The notes under the pieces: model-generated | The model's database searches: none | The model's input: the letters and a program-made list of their open reading frames with translations, nothing else | What the model was told of the DNA's origin: nothing | Position numbers and translations under genes: made by a program | From: Hydrogenovibrio crunogenus | Lineage (GTDB): Bacteria > Pseudomonadota > Gammaproteobacteria > Thiomicrospirales > Thiomicrospiraceae | Direction: 5' to 3' | NCBI RefSeq assembly: GCF_004786015.1 | Contig: NZ_CP032096.1 | Span: 1,178,001-1,242,000 of the forward strand | Length of the DNA stretch: 64,000 nt | Part shown: in pieces, positions 21,770-28,519 of the stretch | How the letters are laid out: each line of letters starts with the position of its first letter | Position numbering within the stretch: the first letter of the stretch is position 1

Positions 21770-22130
21770 TGTAGATTTATCCGTTTTTTAAAGGAATGAC
21801 GTCACTTGTTGTTAAACTGAGAGGAAAAAAGTGTGACTGTTTTGCTCGTGTCACATTTTAATCGAATGCATGCTCCATTTTTTATGCATAAACAGCAAAC
21901 TAAGCCTATTTTCGTATAGAATAATACTTAGTTCGGATGTATTCACACATCAAAGGCAAAAAACATGGTTTAGGCACTATTGTTTAGGCCTTATAAAATA
22001 ACTTTTTATTTTAATTAAGTTAATAAAACAATTAGTTACATATTATGCCTCACCAAAAATATAACAAAAAACATCAATTTTATAAGTTATTGACCTACGT
22101 AAAAAATATAAGTTAGGATGTCTAATAATA
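21770..22130. other. AT-rich non-coding stretch before the cassette array
   Basis: No plausible gene lies here. It is AT-rich, with a small dyad AACTAAG (21898-21904)/CTTAGTT (21927-21933) and several GTTA-containing sites (GTTAGGA at 22112). It may hold a promoter or a remnant attI, but I see no convincing integrase-proximal sequence or -35/-10 pair. Confidence 0.5.
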
Positions 22131-22135
22131 GTTAG

Positions 22136-22753
22136 ATGAAAAAAGATATGGATGCGATTTCAAACTTTATTAGTGAGCTGAAGAAGCAGAAAAACACCCC
22201 TACAGTCTCAAACCCATATCTTGTGGCTGGTGTAGCAGAGAATCTCGAAGCCTACCTAGATTCAATGTTAAGTATTGATGGGAAAAGAGTTATATTGGTT
22301 GGAGAAGCGCCGGGTTATAAAGGATGTAAAATTACGGGCATTCCCTTTACAAGTGGAAAGGTCTTTGAAAAAGTCAAACATCCACTCTTGCTAAAAATTA
22401 AAGAGAAGTTAGTTCTTACAGAAATTGAAGCAGAGAATACGGCAACTATTGTCTGGAACTACTTATCAACGAAAACAACCACCCCTTTGTTTTGGAACTC
22501 ATTTCCTTTTCATCCACACCCGGAAGGCAATGAAAATAAAAATCGAGCGCCAACAGATGATGAAATTGAATATGGGGTTATGTTCTTACGTACATTGTAT
22601 GAAATATTCAAACCAGAGTTAGTGGCTGGCATTGGTAATTCAGGTCTAAATTGTGCGAAACGCGCTTTTCCGGGAGTTTCGGTCAAATACATAAGGCATC
22701 CGTCTTTCGGTGGGAAATCCGAGTTCATAGAAGGTATGAATGAAATCATCTAA
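22136..22753 (+). CDS. Uracil-DNA glycosylase-superfamily protein (cassette gene 1)
   Basis: A 205-aa protein with the UDG fold signatures. VILVGEAPGYKGCKITGIPF (about residues 52-71) resembles motif 1 GEAPGxxE...GxPF of family 4/5 enzymes, with Lys-Gly-Cys in place of the usual acidic pair. NSFPFHPHPEGN is a central motif. LVAGIGNSGLNCAKRAF is the nucleotide-pocket strand-helix, and RHPSFGG (near residue 193) stands for the HPSP-type motif 2. No Fe-S cysteine set is apparent. It may remove damaged bases or be an inactive DNA-binding relative. ATG 22136 overlaps the GTTAGAT junction; ATG 22148 is an alternative. Its stop codon lies inside the following attC site. Confidence 0.75.
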   Translation: MKKDMDAISNFISELKKQKNTPTVSNPYLVAGVAENLEAYLDSMLSIDGKRVILVGEAPGYKGCKITGIPFTSGKVFEKVKHPLLLKIKEKLVLTEIEAENTATIVWNYLSTKTTTPLFWNSFPFHPHPEGNENKNRAPTDDEIEYGVMFLRTLYEIFKPELVAGIGNSGLNCAKRAFPGVSVKYIRHPSFGGKSEFIEGMNEII

Positions 22754-22828
22754 CAAAATGCTCAAGTTCGTTCGCTTTCGCTCACTGGGACACTTGCTTC
22801 GCTCGTGACCCTTAGCATGGCGTTAGCC
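22748..22828 (+). repeat. attC-like site 1
   Basis: It begins with ATCTAAC (22748-22754), an exact RYYYAAC core that contains the gene's stop codon, and ends with GTTAGCC (22822-22828). Inner arms ATGCTCAAG and CCTTAGCAT pair imperfectly. The middle TTCGTTCGCTTTCGCTCACT / CTTGCTTCGCTCGTG is the sort of sequence common in attC stems. Length about 81 bp. Confidence 0.75.
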
Positions 22829-22842
22829 ATCAAGGTAATCAA

Positions 22843-23487
22843 ATGACTTTAAAGTGGAGTAGTCAAAGAACTATCGCGAATAGCAGAATCGTTAAAACAT
22901 CTGTTATTTGGCTATTTATAGTCCCGTTTGTTGCTAAATTACTATCAACCATTGATGATGTAATACAACTTACAATTTTTGAAGGCTCTATTTCTATTTC
23001 GACTGTTCTGCCATTTTCGTGGCAATTATTATTTTTTGCGGCAATATCTTTTACTATTGCAGGAATAATTTATTCAATTGCATGTCCTGAAATAGTTAAA
23101 AACTATGAGAATCATGCTCAGTTTGAATCTGATGGTAAAACCAGGTTGCAAATTAATTCAGCTTTAAAAGATATGGCTTGGGACCAATCAGACAAAAAAT
23201 TCAAAGAGAAATATGTTTCATTTGTGAAAAAATATCTTCAAACATACAGCAAGCTACCCTTACAGTATAGTGATGAAAACCTCAATAAAGACGGAGTTTC
23301 CCTATTGGAGAATATTTCCGATATTGAAGGGAAAAATAGCAACGCATTCTATTATGTATATGAATTATCAGATACACATGGGCAACCATGGATATGGTCT
23401 TCGCTTATTTTCTATGTTGTTGGTTTTATTTGCTTTACGATTATCGGTATTCAAAATATTTTGTATGTTGTTGAAACATTTGGCTAA
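22843..23487 (+). CDS. Hypothetical membrane protein (cassette gene 2)
   Basis: A 214-aa protein I do not recognise. Three hydrophobic segments are visible: about residues 22-40 (VIWLFIVPFVAKLLSTI), 54-78 (LPFSWQLLFFAAISFTIAGI) and 187-207 (SSLIFYVVGFICFTIIGI). Between the last two lies a charged, roughly 100-residue soluble region rich in Lys, Asp and Asn. No enzymatic motif is evident. AAGGT (22832-22836), six bases before the ATG, sits just inside the cassette boundary, and the stop codon lies in the next attC site, as usual for cassette genes. Base composition is AT-rich compared with the neighbouring core genes. Confidence 0.65.
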   Translation: MTLKWSSQRTIANSRIVKTSVIWLFIVPFVAKLLSTIDDVIQLTIFEGSISISTVLPFSWQLLFFAAISFTIAGIIYSIACPEIVKNYENHAQFESDGKTRLQINSALKDMAWDQSDKKFKEKYVSFVKKYLQTYSKLPLQYSDENLNKDGVSLLENISDIEGKNSNAFYYVYELSDTHGQPWIWSSLIFYVVGFICFTIIGIQNILYVVETFG

Positions 23488-23542
23488 CAAAATACTCAAC
23501 CCGACCGCGCTAACGCGCGGCGGGTTAGCTTAAACGTTAGTT
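23482..23542 (+). repeat. attC-like site 2
   Basis: It runs from GGCTAAC (23482-23488, including the stop codon) to GTTAGTT (23536-23542). The stem CCCG-A-CCGCGC / GCGCGG-CGGG is perfect apart from one unpaired A, the extrahelical-base arrangement expected of attC. At 61 bp it is a compact, well-formed site. Confidence 0.78.
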
Positions 23543-23734
23543 CCGATGCTTGCGCGTCGGAACTAACGGGTTGCGGATTGCCATCCACTTGTGTCCCGCG
23601 CAAGCGCTGGACTAGCAAGCGAATGGGGCGGACAGACCTTATGAAAATAAATTTTCAACGGACATGCCGCTTATCCGCAGCCCTTTATAAGTCCGTAATC
23701 CTCCCAACTTCAAATCAAATATAAGGTGAAACAA
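23536..23734 (+). other. Non-coding part of cassette 3 with nested inverted repeats
   Basis: Perfect 11-bp arms lie at 23536-23546 and 23557-23567 (GTTAGTTCCGA / TCGGAACTAAC), so the GTTAG core of attC2 is mirrored. Immediately next, GGGTTGCGGAT (23568-23578) can pair with ATCCGCAGCCC (23673-23683), with one G-U. The two structures span about 150 nt without a credible ORF. It could be a decayed cassette, a long attC, or an RNA gene. Confidence 0.5.
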
Positions 23735-24106
23735 ATGCCGTCAAATTTTAAAGGTCTTGAAAAGTTACAAAAGAATATGCACGAACTAAGTGAAAAAACG
23801 GAAATAAAACTTACTGAACTTATGAATCCTAGTTTTGTTGCCAGTTGTTCAAAGTTCGACTCAATTGAAGATTTATTTGATGCCAGCGGATTTTCTATTG
23901 AAAGTCCTGAAGATTTTGCCGAAATCCCTGATGATGAGTGGGAGGAATTTATCGTAGGAAATACTTCGTTTAGTTCATGGAATGAAATGCAACAGTATAC
24001 AAAACAGCAGTTGCATAAGGCTTCTAACAAGGCACTCAAGCGGACTGCGCTAAAGCGCAGCTCGCTTAGCTTAGTCGTTTGCATGTATGTACCGAACATA
24101 GGGTGA
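23735..24106 (+). CDS. Small hypothetical protein (cassette gene 3), C-terminus read from attC
   Basis: A 123-aa acidic protein. ATG 23735 is preferred over GTG 23726 because AAGGTG (23723-23728) is spaced six bases from it. From memory it resembles short hypothetical proteins common on mobile elements that pair an N-terminal FKGLEKLQKNMHEL helix with SFVASCSKFDSIEDLFDASGF and a DFAEIPDDEWEEFI segment. I assign no function. The last ~27 residues (SNKALKRTALKRSSLSLVV...) are translated from the attC site, because the frame runs through the TAAC box without a stop. This tail is probably not ancestral. Confidence 0.6.
   Translation: MPSNFKGLEKLQKNMHELSEKTEIKLTELMNPSFVASCSKFDSIEDLFDASGFSIESPEDFAEIPDDEWEEFIVGNTSFSSWNEMQQYTKQQLHKASNKALKRTALKRSSLSLVVCMYVPNIG
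24022..24085 (+). repeat. attC-like site 3, degenerate right core
   Basis: The left box TTCTAAC (24022-24028) is followed by stem AAGCG..CTGCGC / GCGCAG..CGCTT, perfect across both segments. The right box reads GTTTGCA (from 24078) instead of GTTAG, so recombination at this end may be impaired. Confidence 0.6.
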
Positions 24107-24115
24107 GTTCTTCGA

Positions 24116-24760
24116 ATGAATACTAAAAAAAAGGCCTATTGCCATAAGTGTCGACAAGATACGAATCAAACTTTGTTATTCGCAGAGACGGAATATGATA
24201 CCCGTGAAGTGTTTTTCGAAAAGCTTCAAGGAGAATCTCGGTGGGTAGTTGAACAAAGGCTATGGAATCTATCCAAATGTTTAGGTTGTGAAATGCTTAA
24301 CTTGGAAATAGAGACAATTCACATAGGTAATTCAAATACATCAAAAAAACAAATGCCCGGCAAATCCAGAAGGGTTGTTCCTTCTTGGATATTTTCACTG
24401 GAACGGCCATATATTGAGTTACTGGCGGAGGTATATACAGCATTTAATAATGGTTCTTTTAGACTGGCATTGATGGGCGTTAGAGCAATATTTGATATCT
24501 TTATGCAAGAGAAGGTTGGAGACATTGGGGGATTTAAAAAGAAATTACTAGAGTTGAAGAAGCTACATTTAATCAATTCTACCCAAGTAGATTTACTCGA
24601 TGCCGCTATTGATGCAGGTAGTGCAACAGCACATCGAGGGTACAATCCAAGTGAAGAAGTTATGCACTCAGTTATGGATATTGTCGAACATCTACTTAAG
24701 TCAATCTCATTAGAAAACAAGCTAATTGAAATTACTAGCTCGACGCCTAAGAGGGAATGA
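24116..24760 (+). CDS. DUF4145-type protein with N-terminal zinc ribbon (cassette gene 4)
   Basis: A 214-aa protein. The N-terminus has two CxxC pairs (CHKC near residue 9, CLGC near residue 60), a likely zinc ribbon. The C-terminal half has the helical pattern of DUF4145 (YTAFNNGSFRLALMGVRAIF, then DAAIDAGSATAHRGYNPSEE). This domain also occurs with restriction or nuclease proteins, but stand-alone copies such as this are uncharacterised. GGGTGAG lies about seven bases before the ATG. It is the last gene of the array. Confidence 0.7.
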   Translation: MNTKKKAYCHKCRQDTNQTLLFAETEYDTREVFFEKLQGESRWVVEQRLWNLSKCLGCEMLNLEIETIHIGNSNTSKKQMPGKSRRVVPSWIFSLERPYIELLAEVYTAFNNGSFRLALMGVRAIFDIFMQEKVGDIGGFKKKLLELKKLHLINSTQVDLLDAAIDAGSATAHRGYNPSEEVMHSVMDIVEHLLKSISLENKLIEITSSTPKRE

Positions 24761-24763
24761 CAT

Positions 24764-24791
24764 GCATAACTAAAGCATCAAGTTCGCTTAG
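24764..24791 (+). repeat. Truncated attC-like remnant (site 4)
   Basis: GCATAAC (24764-24770) followed by TAAAGCATCAAGTTCGCTTAG parallels the left half of attC site 1 (TAACAAAATGCTCAAGTTCG). No GTTAG right box follows; the only candidate is GTTACCC at 24802. The array end appears broken. Confidence 0.5.
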
Positions 24792-24824
24792 AAAAGGGGA
24801 CGTTACCCTTTGATTGAAAAATAA

Positions 24825-24862
24825 AAAACCACCAGGCCTGGCTGTTTTTACGGGCTTTTTGT
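24825..24862 (+). terminator. Chimeric terminator; right arm of the 25-bp inverted repeat
   Basis: The left half (AAAAAACCACCAGG) matches the amiB-type terminator at 938. The right half from CCAGGCCTGG through ACGGGCT (24832-24856) is the exact inverse of 21703-21727. The two halves no longer pair fully beyond the decamer, so this is a hybrid joined at the palindrome. Confidence 0.75.
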
Positions 24863-24889
24863 TTGAGAAGACTCAAAAAGGCTTAAGTG

Positions 24890-25153
24890 ATGGCTGAAAA
24901 AACTTGGGTAGTGTATTTGCTAAAGTGCCGCGACAATAGTTTGTATTGTGGAGTGACGAATGATTTAAGTCGTCGTTTACGTCAGCACAATGGCGAGATT
25001 AAAGGTGGGGCGAAATATACCCAAGCAAGAAGGCCTTGTGAGTTGGTTTATCAGGAAGGGTGTGAAGATAAAAGCAGTGCTATGAAGCGCGAATATAATC
25101 TTAAACAGCTATCGAGAATTCAAAAAGAAAGGTTGTTTGAGAGAGGGGCTTAA
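24890..25153 (+). CDS. GIY-YIG nuclease-superfamily protein (UPF0213/YhbQ type)
   Basis: An 87-aa single-domain GIY-YIG protein. VVYLLKCRDNSLYCGVTNDL carries a variant of the two signature strands, followed by RRLRQHN with the conserved Arg, and KGAKYT-like GGAKYTQARRPCELVY. Members such as YhbQ have weak nuclease activity and no firm role. ATG 24890 is chosen over an in-frame GTG at 24887 because AAAGG (24877-24881) is better spaced. It lies just outside the cassette array and is convergent with the yebC-family gene. Confidence 0.85.
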   Translation: MAEKTWVVYLLKCRDNSLYCGVTNDLSRRLRQHNGEIKGGAKYTQARRPCELVYQEGCEDKSSAMKREYNLKQLSRIQKERLFERGA

Positions 25154-25180
25154 AAACGACCAGGCCTGGCCGTTTTTAAA
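25151..25180. terminator. Bidirectional terminator on CCAGGCCTGG
   Basis: A near-perfect palindrome, one A-C mismatch, with core decamer 25160-25169 flanked by AAAAACG and CGTTTTT. It sits between convergent genes. Confidence 0.85.
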
Positions 25181-25199
25181 GGGAATGCGTGTGTTAAGT

Positions 25200-25919
25200 T
25201 TATAACTCTACGTCGTAATAAACGTTTTGCACATCGTCCAAGTCTTCCAGCATCTCTAGGAATTTCTCGAACAGTTCACGATCTTCTTCGTTTTCGATGG
25301 GTTTGGTCATATGGGGTAAGAATTGGATTTCATCCACTTCAAAGTCAATCGTACCAAATGCATCGACTAAAGCGGTTTTGGCTTTGGCATATTCGGTATG
25401 CGGTACAAAGACACTGATTTTACCGTCTTCATTTTCAATGTCGGATACATCGACATCGGCCATCAGTAAAGCTTCCAACACGGCTTCTTCATCTTCCCCT
25501 GCAAACACCAAAATAGCGGCGTGGTCGAACATGTGGCTGACACTGCCTTGTGTGCCGATTTTGGTTTTGGTTTTGGTAAAGCAACTACGAACATCCCCAA
25601 AGGTACGATTCGGGTTGTCGGTCAGGCATTCAATGATGACCATGCTGTTGCCTGGTCCATACCCTTCATAACGCGCAATGGCAAAATCTTCTCCGCCACC
25701 GCCTTTGGCTTTGTCTAATGCTTTGTCGATTACGTGCGCTGGCACTTGTGCTTTTTTAGCGCGTTCAATTAAGCCTTGTAAGGCCAGATTGCTTTCAGGT
25801 TCCACGCCGCCACTTTTTGCGGTGACATAAATTTCTCGGCTGAATTTACTATAGACTTTGGCTTTGGCGTCCGATGTTTTCGCCATCGATTCTTTGCGGT
25901 TTTGGTAGGCTCTACCCAT
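25200..25919 (-). CDS. YebC/PmpR-family protein (YeeN-like)
   Basis: A DUF28/TACO1-type protein of 239 aa. Family members were annotated as transcriptional regulators, and recent work on the family links them to translation of difficult sequences. Visible signatures are the start [20 protein letters not shown], then [40 protein letters not shown] and [12 protein letters not shown]. The N-terminal wording matches the YeeN branch more than YebC. The frame is open 15 codons further upstream (to 25964), but the conserved MGRAYQ start at 25919 is preferred, with AAGAAAAG before it. It is monocistronic and divergent from the retropepsin operon. Confidence 0.9.
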   Translation of the reverse strand: MGRAYQNRKESMAKTSDAKAKVYSKFSREIYVTAKSGGVEPESNLALQGLIERAKKAQVPAHVIDKALDKAKGGGGEDFAIARYEGYGPGNSMVIIECLTDNPNRTFGDVRSCFTKTKTKIGTQGSVSHMFDHAAILVFAGEDEEAVLEALLMADVDVSDIENEDGKISVFVPHTEYAKAKTALVDAFGTIDFEVDEIQFLPHMTKPIENEEDRELFEKFLEMLEDLDDVQNVYYDVEL

Positions 25920-26198
25920 CTTTTCTTTTCCGTTCGAATTTTTTAAAACGTAAATTTTACACAATCAGACGCTGTGTTGCCGAACTTTAGCTTTTGAAAT
26001 AAAGATTTTGATTTTAAAGAAAGATATTAAGAGTGAGTAAATTGACTTGTTACGTGATTTTGATTACATTTGATTTGTGTTGAATGAAGTGAAAATGTCA
26101 ATGGCGATTCCGTGATAATCAGGTTGTTTCAATAGTCATTGTTCAGGTGCATGCTATTATTCTGCGCTTGTGTGTTTTATATAAAAAAGGGTTTTTTT

Positions 26199-27002
26199 GT
26201 GAGAGCTAATCACGCACTTTGGGGTGTTTTTTTACCTGTCTTTTTGGGGCTAAGTGGTTGTCTTCCTTCGGAGATGACTGTGAAAAAAGCACAGTTGGAT
26301 TCAATAGATCAGCGCTTGACCAAGCTTGATCAAACTCTAATTCAAAGGGATCAAGCGCATTTTAAACTGGTTGGAGACTATCAGACTTCGGTTGAGAAAC
26401 AACAAGCGGTGTTGAAAAAAATTGAAGCGGATGTCTCGTCATTGAAAAAACAGATGGCAGCCGAAGCAGAAAGCCGTGCCGAAAAAAAGACCCAAACCCG
26501 CCCAACAGATACTAAACAAATAAAGAATCAATCAGGTTATTTATATGTAGGTGACAAGCTGGTCATCGGTGAAATTGAAGATATATATCTAAGACCTGTG
26601 AACCTTGAACTTGAAGGACGAATCGATACGGGGGCACAAACTTCTTCTTTAGATGCACAGAATTTAACAGTTTTTGAGCGTGATGGTAAAGAGTGGGTGA
26701 AATTTAACTTTGTGGATCGTCAAACGAAAGAGGTTCATGAAATTGAGCGTCCTGTGAGCCGGTTTGTGTTGATTATTCAATCCAATACACAAGAGAAGGA
26801 TCGTCGCCCAGTCGTGGCTTTTAACTTAACCATTGGTAATGTGTCGCAAGTGGTGGAGTTCACGTTAACCGATCGTTCTCATTTAGATTTTTCAGTGTTG
26901 ATCGGCCGAAACGTATTAAAAGATTTGATGTTGGTTGATATCAGTAAACAAAAAATTGCCCCGCCTGAAATTTCATCTCCGCAAAAAGAGAGTGCTCATT
27001 AA
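26199..27002 (+). CDS. Retropepsin-like putative protease lipoprotein (RimK-associated, DUF785)
   Basis: A pepsin-retropepsin fold protein of the family annotated 'ATP-dependent zinc protease'. From GTG 26199 a signal peptide ends in lipobox GLSGC. An extended Lys/Gln-rich helix (coiled-coil-like, to about residue 100) follows, and then the protease-like domain with active-site-like RIDTGAQTSSLDA (Asp near residue 143) and VLIGRNVLKDL. AAGGG (26187-26191) is well placed for the GTG start; an upstream in-frame ATG at 26139 would give an unlikely double hydrophobic N-terminus. Its stop overlaps the next ATG by one base, so the three downstream products are made together. Confidence 0.82.
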   Translation: MRANHALWGVFLPVFLGLSGCLPSEMTVKKAQLDSIDQRLTKLDQTLIQRDQAHFKLVGDYQTSVEKQQAVLKKIEADVSSLKKQMAAEAESRAEKKTQTRPTDTKQIKNQSGYLYVGDKLVIGEIEDIYLRPVNLELEGRIDTGAQTSSLDAQNLTVFERDGKEWVKFNFVDRQTKEVHEIERPVSRFVLIIQSNTQEKDRRPVVAFNLTIGNVSQVVEFTLTDRSHLDFSVLIGRNVLKDLMLVDISKQKIAPPEISSPQKESAH

Positions 27003-28519
27003 TGTCTCGTTCTTCATTTTATATTTTTATTGTTTTGTTAGTGGTGATTGGGTTGCTAACCGCTTGGATGCGGCATGTTGATACGGGCATTCCATTAAAA
27101 CCGGGGGAAAAAGCATCTGCCTGGATGATTGAAGCGCGCGTTGATTTTAAGGCTATGGATGATAAACCTGTTTTGGCGAGTTTGAATTTACCCAAACATA
27201 TTCCTGGATTCCGGTTGTTTTTTGAACAGACTGCATCACCAGGTTATGGATTCACCATTGTTGATAGAGAGGGGGTACGACGCGGAGAGTGGAGTATCCG
27301 AGAAGCTTCCGGACCTCAAACGTTATATTATAAGGTTCAGGTGGTGGTTGATAAGAATGAGAAAGGTGTCATACAGCCTAAGCCTGAAGCAGCTGTGAAA
27401 ACGATTAATCTTATTTGGGACCAGGCTGAAAAAATCGCAGCTGAGCAGTTACTCTCTAAGGCGTATAACCAGTCCAGTACAGATGAAAGTTTGACCAGAG
27501 AGTTGATTAAGTTACTTTCAAGTCGTTCTGAAAAGCAAAATGCGGCGTTATTATTGGAAGGGCATAGTAAAGCTGAAGTTTTACAAAAGTTGCTGACGGA
27601 TGCGGGTATTACAGTTCGTGTGCCGATGGGGTTGTATCTTGAGGATCGCCGACGCAATCAGTCACTGGTCTCTATGATAGAAATTTATACGGCTGGAAAA
27701 TGGCATTTGTTTGACCCGAACACAGGGGTGCAAGGCTTACCTGAAAATTTCTTATTATGGAATCGTGGAGGTCGGTCTCTTATTGAGCTGATGGGGGGAG
27801 AAGATGCACATGTCAGTTTTTCGATGATAGAGCAGAAAATGCCGCCTGTTGAGTTGGCTCAGGAATATTCCAGCGATGAAGGGTTCGGTATTCTAAGCAT
27901 CCATCATCTACCGATTGAAGAGCAGAGTGTGTTCAAGCTGTTGCTGCTGTTGCCAATAGGGGCTTTAATAACAGTCATGATGCGGGTTTTGGTTGGCATT
28001 AAAACCTCGGGAACCTTTATGCCGGTTCTGATTGCCATGGCCTTTATACAAACCTCTCTGGGATTAGGACTGATTAATTTCATTGCGATTGTTGCCATTG
28101 GGTTGATGTTACGAAGTTACCTCTCTGCATTGAATCTGTTATTGGTAGCTCGAATAGCCACCATTATTGTCATTGTGATTTTTATTATCGGTTTGATGAG
28201 TCTGGTTGGGTATAAGCTTGGGTTTAACACGGGCATGACCGTCGCCTTTTTCCCAATTATTATCTTGGCTTGGACCATTGAGCGGATGTCGATTCTTTGG
28301 GAAGAAGAGGGGGCCAGGCAGGTTTTGATTCGCGGTGGAGGAAGCTTGCTTGTTGCGGTCATGGCATATTTGGGCATGCAATCTCCTTGGGTAGGGTATT
28401 TGAGTTTTAACTTCCCGGAATTGAATCTGGTGGTCGTGGCTTTGATTATGCTGTTAGGCCGATACACGGGATATCGTTTGCTTGAACTACGCCGCTTTCA
28501 GGCAATGGATCAGCAATAA
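27002..28519 (+). CDS. Inactive-transglutaminase/7TM membrane protein
   Basis: A 505-aa protein with an N-terminal helix (residues about 5-22), then a periplasmic transglutaminase-like domain, then about seven transmembrane helices from residue ~305 (LLLLLPIGALITVMMRVL, FMPVLIAMAFIQTSLGLGL, and so on). The transglutaminase-like region (VRVPMGLYLEDRRRNQ, GKWHLFDPNTGVQGLP) shows no catalytic Cys, consistent with the 'inactive transglutaminase, 7TM' family. ATG overlaps the preceding stop (TAATG), as does its own stop with the next start. The product probably brings the ATP-grasp and retropepsin proteins to the envelope (inference). Confidence 0.82.
   Translation: MSRSSFYIFIVLLVVIGLLTAWMRHVDTGIPLKPGEKASAWMIEARVDFKAMDDKPVLASLNLPKHIPGFRLFFEQTASPGYGFTIVDREGVRRGEWSIREASGPQTLYYKVQVVVDKNEKGVIQPKPEAAVKTINLIWDQAEKIAAEQLLSKAYNQSSTDESLTRELIKLLSSRSEKQNAALLLEGHSKAEVLQKLLTDAGITVRVPMGLYLEDRRRNQSLVSMIEIYTAGKWHLFDPNTGVQGLPENFLLWNRGGRSLIELMGGEDAHVSFSMIEQKMPPVELAQEYSSDEGFGILSIHHLPIEEQSVFKLLLLLPIGALITVMMRVLVGIKTSGTFMPVLIAMAFIQTSLGLGLINFIAIVAIGLMLRSYLSALNLLLVARIATIIVIVIFIIGLMSLVGYKLGFNTGMTVAFFPIIILAWTIERMSILWEEEGARQVLIRGGGSLLVAVMAYLGMQSPWVGYLSFNFPELNLVVVALIMLLGRYTGYRLLELRRFQAMDQQ

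Larger units (their letters stand above)
22131..24791 (+). mobile_element. Integron-type gene-cassette array (CALIN-like, no integrase in window)
   Basis: Four unrelated short genes lie in the same orientation, each followed closely by an imperfect palindrome. These start with a (C)TAAC-type box and mostly end in a GTTAG-type box, the organization of integron cassettes with attC sites. The first junction is GTTAGAT (22131-22137), an exact match to the GTTRRRY core. The encoded products (UDG-like protein, membrane protein, small hypothetical, DUF4145) are typical cassette cargo. Core genes resume on both sides. No integron integrase gene is present between positions 1 and 64000, so this is an orphan cassette cluster or the distal end of a displaced array. 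Confidence 0.75.

Noticed and set aside
21770-22130. attI site or integrase promoter before the array
   Set aside because: Only scattered GTTA words and a 7-bp dyad are present; no integrase gene is adjacent, so an attI call is not supportable.
23270-23533. 87-aa ORF overlapping cassette gene 2 and attC site 2
   Set aside because: It is in another frame of a gene with better ribosome-binding site and membrane-protein composition, and it runs through the attC stem.
28310-28325. GGGGCCAGGCAGG in the 7TM gene as a partial motif copy
   Set aside because: It shares only CCAGGC with the palindrome, as expected by chance.
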